Shown: piece after piece, positions 21,156-31,002 of the stretch | Numbering within the stretch: position 1 is the first letter of the stretch | Layout: the number at the start of each line of letters is the position of its first letter | NCBI GenBank assembly: GCA_949316495.1 | Contig: OX439000.1 | Span: 188,501 to 252,500, forward strand | Direction: 5' to 3' | Source of the DNA: Amphiduros pacificus | Lineage: Eukaryota; Annelida; Polychaeta; Phyllodocida; Hesionidae | DNA: 64,000 bases | Translations under genes and position numbers: made by a program | Notes under the pieces: generated by a model | Seen by the model: only the letters and a program-made list of their open reading frames with translations | What the model was told of the DNA's origin: nothing | Database searches by the model: none

Positions 21156-23111
21156 ATGACATCACATGACAACATTGTTAGCAAATCACCTATCACACCC
21201 TCCGTGGGTAATGAGATGTACAAAGTCAAAGAGATCACTGGTGATTACTATGACAGAAAGAAAAAGATGAGAATGTATAAGATATGGTGGGATGGATATT
21301 CAAAAAGAGAAAGTACATATGAACCAGAATACAACATTAATTCTGATGCCATCGATTTTTATCTAAAAAAAAAGAGTAGAAAGGCAGGAAATCGCTATAA
21401 AACCAAAAATCCTTCATTATCTTTTCAGATGGCATCCAAACAAGAACCAAAGTGGAGTCAAAAGGGGAAGAGGAGGACCTCTTCGAGGTCATCAAGGTCA
21501 TCCACGAAGTCACCAAAATTAGACTGGGCAGAAGATGTTGAGAAACAAATCCCTGACTCACCAATAAATATTGAACTACCAATAATGAAAGCTTCGGCAG
21601 ATACCCCAGCAAATGAACCTCCCATACTCCCACCTACTGCACCAGCTATTGCTCAGGTGCCCATCAACATCGATGACAGGGAAAAGGATGAGGTAGCCAT
21701 CAGCATGGATGAGCTCCTGGGGATGGTAACAGAGAAATCTGAAAAATTTGCCAGGGTTCAGAAGGAAAACGAGGAAAAGGACAGGAAAATCACTGAATTG
21801 CAGAAATGTTTCGATGGAAAAGTGAGGGCGTTGGCGACAGCAGATTTCAAACTCAAACATGAAGTTATTAAATCTAAGAGATCACAGGCAAAGATAGATG
21901 AGCTGAGTAAACTACTCGAGGACAATAGGTCACAAGTAGCTAAGTTGGAAGAAAAGTGTAATGATTATGTTAAGAAAATTGATGCAATAGCCGACGCACC
22001 TGCACCTGCACCAGCACCCATCAGGAAGAAAGCAACAGCAACCAGCTCCACAAAGAAGGTCCTTGTGATAATAAATAACATTCACAAAAACATGTTCATT
22101 GGTGGTAAAGGGAAAAAAACTGACTGGGACTGGTTGATGGATGATGATATCGAAAGTATTAAGGACCTGGAGAAGGCAGCAAGATCCAAGGACTTCCTGC
22201 AGACTATTAACAGGGTAACAGCCATTGTGCTCTGCCTTGGACTGCAGGAAGTTGACAGTGGTACCCCTGGTAAATCACTTGCTAGGCGAATGAAACAAGT
22301 TGCTTATATTCTTTCAAAAAAATGCAACTGCACAATATTTATCTGCCATCTTCCACCCATCTCCGTGAAATGTCAGAAGGAGGTATTAAACTCACACACA
22401 ATGATGAACCATCATTTCATCAAGCTCAGTCAATACCATAGTGATGGCCAGCTACTGATTATTGACACACCTGCGAAGATATCCAAGCTTCCCACTTCAG
22501 AAGTTGTCCCATCAACCACGGATCATCAGATGTTCCAGGGCCCAGCAAGGGACTGGATTGAGAACCTGGAGAAGGTCATCAAAAGTGCACCCTTGACTCA
22601 CAAAGGTGAAATATTTGAACACTGGAGTGATGGGGATGACGGAGGTCAGAGTGGTGATGATGACGATGATGCGGAAGTGAATGAGGGCCATCACACCATA
22701 TGTTTTGACGACAGTAAATATCCGGGAGAAGAGGTCACAACCATCTTACCAAAAGGGTCTGCCTCAAAGATAATCGGCTATGGAGGAAAAACAATAAAGG
22801 ACATGGCTGAAAAAACAGACACCAAACTACAGAAAATAAATGGCACTCGAGGAGAAGATGATCAACTCACGATTAAGGGAACACCCGTTGGTATAGCCAA
22901 TGCCCTTGCCTCCATAAGGGATGTGATCAGGATCTTTGAGAAAGAACAAGAGAAGAAGGAGTCCAAACCTCAATCTGAAAGGTGCTATCATTACGCCAAG
23001 GGGCAATGCAGAAACAGAAATAACTGTCAATATCTGCACTCAAACCCCAGGGGCTACAGGAACAAAGAACCCAGGCAAAGCAGCTATGGCTATGACAAGA
23101 AGAAATATTGA
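21156..23111 (+). CDS. LINE ORF1: chromodomain, coiled coil, esterase-like, KH, CCCH
   Basis: 651 residues from the first in-frame ATG; upstream open codons lack one. Residues about 20-75 read as a chromodomain, with cage aromatics Tyr22, Trp45 and Tyr48 and a STYEPEYNI motif matching NTWEPE of HP1. A basic Ser-rich linker follows, then a Lys/Glu coiled coil (about 183-280) and a PAPAPAP linker. Residues about 300-480 resemble the SGNH/esterase fold of CR1 ORF1 (VLVIINN, IVLCLGLQEVDSG, IFICHLPPI), but the usual GDS and GTND residues are replaced. A KH domain (about 526-590, SKIIGYGGKTIKDMAE) and a CCCH finger (C610-x7-C618-x5-C624-x3-H628) close the protein. It likely binds element RNA, and the chromodomain could read methylated histone H3. 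The frame is intact. It ends in TGA, after which the same frame remains open. Confidence 0.8.
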   Translation: MTSHDNIVSKSPITPSVGNEMYKVKEITGDYYDRKKKMRMYKIWWDGYSKRESTYEPEYNINSDAIDFYLKKKSRKAGNRYKTKNPSLSFQMASKQEPKWSQKGKRRTSSRSSRSSTKSPKLDWAEDVEKQIPDSPINIELPIMKASADTPANEPPILPPTAPAIAQVPINIDDREKDEVAISMDELLGMVTEKSEKFARVQKENEEKDRKITELQKCFDGKVRALATADFKLKHEVIKSKRSQAKIDELSKLLEDNRSQVAKLEEKCNDYVKKIDAIADAPAPAPAPIRKKATATSSTKKVLVIINNIHKNMFIGGKGKKTDWDWLMDDDIESIKDLEKAARSKDFLQTINRVTAIVLCLGLQEVDSGTPGKSLARRMKQVAYILSKKCNCTIFICHLPPISVKCQKEVLNSHTMMNHHFIKLSQYHSDGQLLIIDTPAKISKLPTSEVVPSTTDHQMFQGPARDWIENLEKVIKSAPLTHKGEIFEHWSDGDDGGQSGDDDDDAEVNEGHHTICFDDSKYPGEEVTTILPKGSASKIIGYGGKTIKDMAEKTDTKLQKINGTRGEDDQLTIKGTPVGIANALASIRDVIRIFEKEQEKKESKPQSERCYHYAKGQCRNRNNCQYLHSNPRGYRNKEPRQSSYGYDKKKY

Positions 23112-24245
23112 CATTTTAGTAGTGCATGGGACAAAATCTTGAAACTTGAACATTGTAGAACTGATAAAACATGTAAAGACATCAAAAACAGAGTTACCAT
23201 ATTAAATAACTTAATTGTGAATTCCATCATTGTAAATGAAAATAAAGAACATCAGCTAGATGAATGTATTAAATCTATATCTTCTGTTTGTGTCATGAAT
23301 ATATGTAAATGCCAAGATCAGGTGATCACTATTAAAATTAAATTAAATATGGACGATTCACCTGTTTGTCATAAAATCATAAATCTAGTGGTCTCAATTT
23401 TCATAAGTTCATTAAATCTGGAAAATAACTATTTCATATTACCTACCTCACAATCAAATGGTGTTTTTAAAATCGCGCCCCATGCACGAAACTATGCCCA
23501 TATACCTGAAAAAGACATATATAAACTCAAAGTAAATAAGATAGTTCTGTATAATATTTCTCATCTGTGGCTGAATAGTCTGGGTTCAAAAATATCAGTT
23601 GTAGAATATGACCCGCTGTTTATACTTCTTAATCTTATAAAAAGAAAAAAGAGAATCATTGTAACTGGACATTACAGAGTTTCACAAATAATGTCAGGAG
23701 GTAGCAACGTTGAAAATAAAATAAACCACAGTTTATATCCACAAACAAGAAATAGTATTATATCATGTAATAACACAGACGACCGTACAGACATTAAACA
23801 CAGAGGGATTCCCCAAGTGGACACTCTTAATGAAAATCACCTCGGCCATGATAAATGTATACCATATATAAGGACTGATCTGAGCGAATCAAACCGCTCG
23901 CCTGAGTCACATGATTCTTATAACTCCGCCCTCTCACAAACACCAGACGTGACTCGAGAATCCTTACAATCAAACACTGATCCGTATGGAAACATTTCAT
24001 TATCCAGAAGGTTTGAATACTCGGAAAACGATAATAATATGGAAACACACACGACACAACAAGAAATATGCTTGGAAAATACCCCAAATCGTGTCATGAA
24101 GTCCCGAATCGAGCGGGGTGAAGCCCCGCCCCTTTCCCCAATGACTGACAGGTCGAATGGGAATACCCCACGTTACGCATGGGAATCCACTATGAATGAC
24201 GTCACTGTGTCACTGACCGGATTTCCCTCTATGAAAGCTAACTGA
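23112..24245 (+). CDS. Unrecognised middle ORF of the LINE
   Basis: An open frame of 377 codons lies between ORF1 and the endonuclease, in the same frame as both and bounded by single TGA codons at 23109-23111 and 24243-24245. The first ATG is only at 23295; the codons before it are open, suggesting read-through, reinitiation or a non-ATG start. The first half is Ile/Leu/Asn/Lys-rich with predicted strands (IIVNENKEHQL, KLKVNKIVLYNISHLWL, KRIIVTGHYRV). The second half is polar and Ser/Thr/Asn-rich, as in disordered regions. No known domain was recognised. It may be a third LINE protein or an N-terminal extension of ORF2. Confidence 0.5.
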   Translation, partial: HFSSAWDKILKLEHCRTDKTCKDIKNRVTILNNLIVNSIIVNENKEHQLDECIKSISSVCVMNICKCQDQVITIKIKLNMDDSPVCHKIINLVVSIFISSLNLENNYFILPTSQSNGVFKIAPHARNYAHIPEKDIYKLKVNKIVLYNISHLWLNSLGSKISVVEYDPLFILLNLIKRKKRIIVTGHYRVSQIMSGGSNVENKINHSLYPQTRNSIISCNNTDDRTDIKHRGIPQVDTLNENHLGHDKCIPYIRTDLSESNRSPESHDSYNSALSQTPDVTRESLQSNTDPYGNISLSRRFEYSENDNNMETHTTQQEICLENTPNRVMKSRIERGEAPPLSPMTDRSNGNTPRYAWESTMNDVTVSLTGFPSMKAN

Positions 24246-25055
24246 ATGCAACATCAATGTAAAAAACAATCGCACACAAATGGAAAAAATGCAACATTAA
24301 GAAAAGGCATTAACGTAGGCATGTGTAATGTGCAAAGCATTAGGCATAAAGTACTAACAATAAAAGACTATTTTCATACAAACAATTTGCATGCACTTTT
24401 TATAACTGAATCATGGTTGCATGCAGAAGGTGATGAGAAAATAGAAAATGAGCTGGAGGAAGGAGGCCTAAAACTCCACTCATTCCCTAGGTTAGGCAGA
24501 AATGGAGGTGGGATTGCTCTTCTTCACTGGCGTGAACTACCTTTCGCAACAAACAGATTAGATCCTCCATTGGTAAAAACAATGGAGTTAATGGAAGCAT
24601 CCCTGCACCACAAGGGTAAAAAGGTCACTTTCGTGACCATATATCGGCCAGAGCCATCTGGTGGAAACAGGTACACCTACACAGAATTTTATGATGAATT
24701 AACTCAACTAATTGCACACTATGGCTCTTTTAATCATGAAGTCATATTTCTTGGCGACTACAACTTTCATGTAAATAAACCTAATAAACCAGATGTGGTA
24801 AAATTTAATGATGTTCTATCAACATTTGATATGAACCAGTTAGTAAAAGAACCGACTCATCGGCTGGGAAACACGCTTGATCTGATCATCACCTATAAAG
24901 GAAACAAATTCATTAAGAGTCATACCGTAGATGAATACATATCTGATCATAAGATGGTCCTGATAGTTCTGGGCATGCAGCCCCCCGAAACCTGCAAAGA
25001 TACAATACAGAGATTACAAAAATATAAATATGGATGCCTTAAGACAAGACATTAG
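24246..25055 (+). CDS. LINE ORF2 endonuclease part
   Basis: The ATG lies immediately after the TGA of the middle ORF (TGAATG). The 269-residue frame carries the apurinic-type endonuclease signatures in order: MCNVQSIRHK, LFITESWL, RNGGGIALLHW, VTIYRPEPSGG, VIFLGDYNFHV, DLIITYKGN and YISDHKMVLI. The enzyme would nick target DNA to prime reverse transcription. Near 25003-25012 the frame shifts, so the last ~10 residues are out of register. The RT frame upstream of its first ATG reads RDYKNINMDALRQDI, the usual joint, which points to a one-base indel here. Confidence 0.85.
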   Translation: MQHQCKKQSHTNGKNATLRKGINVGMCNVQSIRHKVLTIKDYFHTNNLHALFITESWLHAEGDEKIENELEEGGLKLHSFPRLGRNGGGIALLHWRELPFATNRLDPPLVKTMELMEASLHHKGKKVTFVTIYRPEPSGGNRYTYTEFYDELTQLIAHYGSFNHEVIFLGDYNFHVNKPNKPDVVKFNDVLSTFDMNQLVKEPTHRLGNTLDLIITYKGNKFIKSHTVDEYISDHKMVLIVLGMQPPETCKDTIQRLQKYKYGCLKTRH

Positions 25056-27198
25056 AAAAATAGTGAGTGACTGCGCAGCCTGGGAGACCTTATCGTTAAA
25101 AGACATGGTAAATTTCTATGATGAAAAATTGACATCGGTGATTGACAACCATGCTCCCATCAAGGTTGCAAATGTATCCAAGCGTAAACCAGTGCCATGG
25201 ATGAATAATCATATCAAACAGGAAAGGTCATTAAAGAGACGGTTGGAGAGAAAGATGAGGAAAACGGACCTACAGATTGATAAAGAATTGCATAGTTCCC
25301 AGCGAAATAAATATAATTCTCTGTTAATGAATGCCCAATCCAACTATTTCTCTAAACTTGTGAGTGAAAATAAACATGACCCGAAAAAATTGTTCAAGGT
25401 CATAGACAAAGTCATGCACAAACCAACGGACGTACCAATGCCATCCTCGAATTGTGATACAGCACTAGCAGAAAAGTTTAATAACTATTTTCTTGAAAAA
25501 ATAGATAAAATTCGGAAAGGTATTGATGAACAACATATAATCGAAAATTCACCACCAGATGACACCACTAGAAACACACCTATCCGAAACCAATCAATTT
25601 TAGATAGGTTCGAACCTCTGACTGTGAATGATGTTCGGAAATTGATAAGGAAAGCATCAAACAAATCATGTGAATTGGACCCAATCCCATCATGGTTAAT
25701 AAATGAACTGATTGATGACCTTAAACCAATCATCACTGCCATCATAAATAAATCACTTAAAGACTCAGAGGTGTCGGAAAATATGAAAATTGCGATAATC
25801 AAGCCCCTACTGAAAAAACTAGGGTTGGAACTGATTGAAAATAATTACAGACCTGTCTCAAATCTCAGCTATGTCTCCAAGCTAACAGAAAGAGCAGTAG
25901 CTGATCAACTAATATCACATCTCATTAGAAATGGCCTGACTGACAAATTCCAGTCTGCATATAATGAATTTCATAGTACAGAAACAGCCCTATTAAGGGT
26001 CCAAAATGACATTTTAAGGGAGACTGACCTCAAAAAAACGGTAATACTACTCTTACTTGACCTATCGGCGGCGTTTTATACTATTGACCATCAGATACTG
26101 TTTAATAGGATGGAATCAAGGTATGGAGTCAGAGGGCAAGCGCTCTCCTGGATAAAATCATATCTTCAAAATAGACGTCAATGTGTGAAAATCGGATGTA
26201 TGAGGTCAAATACCAAACCAATTAAATTTGGGGTCCCACAGGGATCAGTACTGGGACCAATACTTTTCACTCTATACATGTCACCCCTAACAGATATCCT
26301 AGCAAAATATGATTTGAACTACCACATTTACGCAGATGACACCCAAATTTACATACCTGTTGATCACACCTCAAAACAAAACTGTGACATAAACAAATTA
26401 AAGTTAGAAAAATGTGTAACTGAGGTCAGGGCATTCTTGCTATCAAACAAAATGAAGATAAATGATGGCAAAACTGAGATGCTGGTTTGCTATGACGGAT
26501 ATAGCACTAACCAATCAAGGGCCATCACCACCATTAAGGTCGGTGATTCACACATATCACCATCCTCATCCATAAAGGACCTGGGCATCATTTTTGACGA
26601 AAAAATGGATATGAAAGCCCAAATAAAGAACATGTGCAGGAAAGGATATTACCATATCAGAAACTTGTCATCCATCAGACGATGTCTAGACGAAAAAACA
26701 GCCATAACCATGACTCATGCATTCGTTACCTCAACGCTGGACTACGGAAACGGCCTACTTGCTGGCCTACCAAAATCAGAAATCAAAAAACTACAATACA
26801 TACAAAATGCAGTAGCCAGAGTTGTGGGGAGAAAAAGAAAATATGATCACATATCAGAAAAGTTGAAGGAATTGCATTGGCTACCAATACACGCCAGAAT
26901 TAAATTCAAAATTGTCTTAATGGTATGGAAGGCACTAAATAATAAAGCGCCATCTTACATAAAAGATCTTTTACAAGTAAAAACAGGTGAGAGAAGCTTA
27001 CGTTCCAACAACGGTACTTTTCTCTGTGTTCCCCATACGTGCCTGAGGACAGTAGGTGATAGGGCATTCTCTGTGGTAGGCCCTAAACTATGGAATGACC
27101 TCCCTTCCGATCTCAGGACATGTCCCTCGGCTGATCTCTTTAAGAGTAAGCTGAAAACCTACCTATTCAAAACCAATGTTTTGAATGAAGCGCTATGA
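25030..27198 (+). CDS. LINE ORF2 reverse transcriptase part, CR1/L2-like
   Basis: 722 residues, in the +1 frame relative to the endonuclease and overlapping it by 26 bases. Motifs: CELDPIPSWLINELIDDL, NNYRPVSNLSYVSKLTERAV, motif A LLLLDLSAAFYTIDHQIL, motif B GVPQGSVLGPILFTLYMSPL and catalytic YADD at 26329-26340. A C-terminal region of the CR1/L2 type follows (LDYGNGLLAGLPKS, LHWLPIHARIKFKIVLM, AFSVVGPKLWNDLP). In motif A the usual AFDT is AFYT (codon 26077-26079). The first catalytic Asp is present but this second conserved Asp is lost, so activity is doubtful. Otherwise the frame is open to its TGA. Confidence 0.9.
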   Translation: MDALRQDIRKIVSDCAAWETLSLKDMVNFYDEKLTSVIDNHAPIKVANVSKRKPVPWMNNHIKQERSLKRRLERKMRKTDLQIDKELHSSQRNKYNSLLMNAQSNYFSKLVSENKHDPKKLFKVIDKVMHKPTDVPMPSSNCDTALAEKFNNYFLEKIDKIRKGIDEQHIIENSPPDDTTRNTPIRNQSILDRFEPLTVNDVRKLIRKASNKSCELDPIPSWLINELIDDLKPIITAIINKSLKDSEVSENMKIAIIKPLLKKLGLELIENNYRPVSNLSYVSKLTERAVADQLISHLIRNGLTDKFQSAYNEFHSTETALLRVQNDILRETDLKKTVILLLLDLSAAFYTIDHQILFNRMESRYGVRGQALSWIKSYLQNRRQCVKIGCMRSNTKPIKFGVPQGSVLGPILFTLYMSPLTDILAKYDLNYHIYADDTQIYIPVDHTSKQNCDINKLKLEKCVTEVRAFLLSNKMKINDGKTEMLVCYDGYSTNQSRAITTIKVGDSHISPSSSIKDLGIIFDEKMDMKAQIKNMCRKGYYHIRNLSSIRRCLDEKTAITMTHAFVTSTLDYGNGLLAGLPKSEIKKLQYIQNAVARVVGRKRKYDHISEKLKELHWLPIHARIKFKIVLMVWKALNNKAPSYIKDLLQVKTGERSLRSNNGTFLCVPHTCLRTVGDRAFSVVGPKLWNDLPSDLRTCPSADLFKSKLKTYLFKTNVLNEAL

Positions 27199-27256
27199 AC
27201 AGATTTATCTGGTATTCAGCGCTATATAAATTTTATTATTATTATTATTATTATTA
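27189..27256 (+). other. LINE 3' end: hairpin and (ATT)n tail
   Basis: Right at the RT stop, AGCGCT (27189-27194) can pair with AGCGCT (27218-27223), enclosing a perfect inner stem CAGAT-TT-ATCTG (27200-27211). The (ATT)n tail follows directly. Such 3' stem-loops are known to be recognised by the RT in L2/CR1-like LINEs. The second copy at 16901-16963 has CAGAC-TT-GTCTG, a compensated change. Confidence 0.65.
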
Positions 27257-28593
27257 CTTCATTGTACGAGTCCTACTTCATTGTACGAGTCCTACCTCAA
27301 TGTACGAGTCCTACCTCAATGTACGAGTCCTACCTCAATGTACGAGTCCTACCTCATTGTACAAGTCCTATCTCAATGTACGAGTTCTGATTTATTGTAC
27401 GAGTCCTACCTCAATGTAACACGTCCTATCTCAATGTATGAGTTCTATCTCAATGTATGAGTCCTACCTCAATGTACGCGTCCTACCTCAATGTACGAGT
27501 CCTACTTCAATGTATGAGTTCTACTTCAATGTGCGAGTCCTACCTTAGTGTATGAGTCCTACCTCATTGTACGAGTCCTTCCTCAATGTACGAGTCCTAC
27601 CTCATTGTACAAGTCCTACCTCAATGTACGAGTCCTGATTTATTGTACGAGTCCTGATTTATTGTACGAGTCCTACCTCAATGCATGAGTCCTACCTCAA
27701 TATACGAGTCCTACCTCAATGTACGAGTCCTACCCCAATGTACGAGTCCTACCTCTATGAACAAGTCCTACCTCAATGTACAAGTCCTACCTCATTGTAC
27801 AAGTCGTACCTCATTGTACGAGTCCTACCTCATTGTACGAGTCCTACCTCATTGTATGAGTCCTACCTCATTGTATGAGTCCTACTTCATTGTATGAGTC
27901 CTATCTCATTTTACGAGTCCTGATTTATTGTACGAGTCCTACCTCAATGCATGAGTCCTACCTCAATGTACGAGTCCTACCTCAATGTACGAGTCCTACC
28001 CCAATGTACGAGTCCTACCTCAATGAACAAGTCCTACCTCAATGTACAAGTCCTACCTCATTGTACAAGTCCTACCTCATTGTACGAGTCCTACCTCATT
28101 GTACGAGTCCTACCTCATTGTATGAGTCCTACCTCATTGTATGAGTCCTACTTCATTGTATGAGTCCTATCTCATTTTACGAGTCCTGATTTATTGTACG
28201 AGTCATACCTCATTGTACGAGTCCTATCTCAATGTACGAGTCCTACCTCAATGTACGCGTCCTACCTCAATGTATGAGTCCTACTTCAATGTGCGAGTCC
28301 TACCTCAATGTACGAGTCCTACCTCAATGTACCAGTCCTACCTCATTGTATGAGCCCTACCTCATTGTACAAGTCCTACCTCATTGTACGAGTCCTACCT
28401 CAATGTATGAGTCCTACCTCAATGTACGAGTCCTACCTCATTGTACGAGTCCTACCTCAATGTACCAATCCTACTTCATTGTACGAGTCCTACCTCAATG
28501 TACGAGTCCTACCTCAATGTTCGAGTCCTACCTCATAGTATGAGTCCTACCTCATTGTACAAGTCCTACCTCATTGTACGAGTCCTACTCATT
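27257..28593. repeat. 19-bp tandem array, right block (~70 units)
   Basis: This is the same unit and orientation as 18842-19953. It contains a higher-order period of 266 bp (14 units). The landmark ctgatttattgtacgagtc occurs at about 27653, 27919 and 28185, and the runs between them are nearly identical. This higher-order repeat is not seen in the left block. Confidence 0.95.
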
Positions 28594-30047
28594 GTTTCAT
28601 GGAAGTCCAATTGTATCTGCAGTTATAGCCTGTTAAGACACACGTGATTGTCTCGCACAAAGAATATTGAAGATATGTTTTATCATAAAGTACACTTAAA
28701 TATGAAAGCTATCGTTCAAACACAAAATCCATTATTAGGAAAGTATTGTTAACGCTGGTAATAACTGCTCTGATCTCAAATGTATCATATATCAAGACTC
28801 TCTGTGGCTTTCTGTCAACTGGGTAGCTTATAGCTCACGTGATATTTATCGTATAATAACTCAACAAGTATTATATTGAGGGGTAAAACATCCGCACAAA
28901 GCTAATATGTTTATAAATAATTGACTTAGCTTGTTCCAAAAGCCCGAAACAGTATGACATTAAAGTCATGCTTAATTTGATTTTAATCATTTTATTTTGC
29001 AAATTTGTGATAATGTGACATAAACAAATTTTGCACAATACATCATAATCCAAATATCGAGGTTAACTTTAGTAATCACCAAGAAATAATTATCACCAAA
29101 CTTAAAACACATTAGATGTAACACTAGCAAATATATATTTTAGACAGTTATTCTGTCTCAATAGGAAAACAAATTATTTCTTTTAAGAGATTTAATATTG
29201 TTTATCGTCTTAAAATACACTGTTAAATCTGTTTGATTAAATGGTGGACAGGAACGTATAAAATGAGGAAATACGATCACTTCTGTTTCAAGAATTTACA
29301 AATGGCTTCCTGATATTGTGAATGTAATATTATGTGACAACCACTTTGAATAATACTGCAGCTTTGCTACAAATATTGCTTTTGTCCAACAGGACACAAA
29401 TATGTTCCTCAACAGAGTTCTACTTGGTATACAAGTGTCATTATGATATCTTTATTATTTACGTATTTATTAGAAAACTGTATATCAAGTAATTGTACTT
29501 CAAGTAAGTGTATGTTTCCAGTGGAATAGATAGGGAAATTGATGTCATGTTTTATTATGTATTTCAAAATTAACGAGATACAACAAGGGCAACCGAAAAC
29601 CTGTCTTTATACGTTTGGTGTCAAAGCTCCATGTGCTCCATACGATTTAAGCATGCCTGAAGGGATGGCGCGTGGCTCAGTTGGCAAGACATCTGTCTCC
29701 CATGATAAAGGTCTGAGGTTCGCATCCCGGTGGGACAGGTACAAGATGGATATCTGCTACTGAACTGTCCCCTAACTGTTTATCAATAACAATGTGTCTT
29801 TTATGATGTAGCTCTTTTGAATAAATATAACTAATGGAGAATGTGAAGTGTGAATATACCACCAGTTTTGAAATACCTTAGATTTATTGAATGCTATTTC
29901 TTGTTATCTGTTAACATGTTCAAACTACATCCTGTGTCGTTCAACAGGAAACAAAAGTTGACACCACCAGATCAGATTATGATAAACTGCCTACATCCAT
30001 GCAGTTATTCCGTGAGACGTATATACACCTTGAAGAATCAGTAGAAT
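28594..30047. other. Non-coding stretch with a tRNA-like SINE fragment
   Basis: AT-rich DNA without a gene. At 29665-29765 a tRNA-like segment has an A-box-like tggctcagttggcaagacat and a B-box-like ggtctgaggttcgcatcc. It then runs into non-tRNA sequence, so it is a SINE head of a second family rather than a tRNA gene. Confidence 0.5.
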
Positions 30048-30304
30048 GAGGCGGTGAGCATGGGAGGCGGTGAGCATGGGAGGCGGTGAGCATGGGAGGC
30101 GGTGAGCATGGGAGGCGGTGAGCATGGGAGGCGGTGAGCATGGCAGGCGGTGAGCATGGCAGGCGGTGAGCATGGCAGGCGGTGAGCATGGCAGGCGGTG
30201 AGCATGGCAGGCGGTGAGCATGGCAGGTGGTGAGCATGGCAGGCGGTGAGCATGGCAGGCGGTGGGCATGGCAGGCGGTGAGCATGGCAGGCAGTGAGCA
30301 TGGG
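30048..30304. repeat. 16-bp minisatellite, 16 units
   Basis: The unit is gcatggcaggcggtga. The first five units carry catgggagg and the rest catggcagg, so the two variants occur in separate blocks, a sign of growth by local duplication. Minus-strand frames (MLTACHAHRLPCSPPA-type) are by-products. Confidence 0.95.
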
Positions 30305-30843
30305 GCACAATTAGGCAGTGAGCATGGGGCTTTCTGTCAGCTCATGTCCGCTCGCACCAGACACTGTGTGATCGCATCTGGTGTGAGATCGTATCACGCA
30401 CTGAACTCTTTCCTGAAGGAAGTTAGCAGAGAGCGTAGGTACATAGTCCCGCTGCGATAAGATAACTTATAGTGAACAATATGAGATGCTTCTCCCGGAT
30501 ATTCCGGGATCAAAATGATTCCCACACCTACAACATTGTCTTTTTAGCAATAGATATATAATGGAGTTTACATTTGCCAACACTAAAAGACGACATTGCA
30601 ACTTGTTTATTTGTGTTAGGAGAAGCCTTAGCAAAGATGATTGCATACTAACATTAACCCACTCAGTACAAATTTGCGGATGTCATGATCTGGAGCTGTT
30701 TTTCTCACAGCAGATATATGAATTGTTGATATCAAAGGTTTGGATATTATATATAAAGCAAAAGCAAAGTACTTTCTTCACAATAAAGACTTTTTAAATT
30801 GATTAAAAGTGTTGTGAGGATTGATAGAAATAATTAATTCAAT
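30305..30843. other. Non-coding, with a short inverted repeat
   Basis: Near 30354-30383, gcaccaga and tctggtgt pair around a 15-base loop containing cactgtgtgatcgca. No gene was recognised. A 78-residue frame at 30561-30797 has no supporting feature. Confidence 0.35.
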
Positions 30844-31001
30844 GGTTTCAAATGCACGACAGTGTAAACCAGTCACTTGAAGTTCATGAAATAAAAAAGG
30901 ATTTTGTTCAGTATGTTCAGGATTATTTTTTCCAATAAAGCGAATCGGTCAGTTACCGACAGTGTGGCATATATGAGTTTTTAAATAGAATAGGATATAT
31001 G
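30844..31001. repeat. 158-bp segment, outer copy
   Basis: This segment (ggtttcaaatgcacgacagt through ggatatatg) recurs base for base at 32251-32408 inside the 46-bp satellite. The outer copy is directly followed by a SINE. Confidence 0.95.
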
Positions 31002-31002
31002 C

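Larger units (their letters stand above)
19954..27256 (+). mobile_element. Near full-length CR1/L2-like LINE with chromodomain ORF1
   Basis: The element fills the gap between two blocks of one 19-bp array, so its limits are visible within a few bases. Order: a 1.2-kb leader with repeated hairpins, ORF1 (21156-23111), an unrecognised middle ORF (23112-24245), endonuclease (24246-25055), RT (25030-27198), then a very short 3' UTR with a hairpin and an (ATT)n tail. A short 3' end with microsatellite tail and the RT motifs fit the CR1/L2 group. No long target duplication is seen. One frameshift between endonuclease and RT is the main visible damage. Confidence 0.85.

Noticed and set aside
29665-29740. 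tRNA gene at a second tRNA-like segment
   Set aside because: A and B boxes are recognisable, but no convincing acceptor stem or anticodon arm is visible. A SINE head is more likely.
29977-30310. Cys/His/Pro-rich frames resembling a zinc-binding protein
   Set aside because: They are the complement of the 16-bp minisatellite in three frames.
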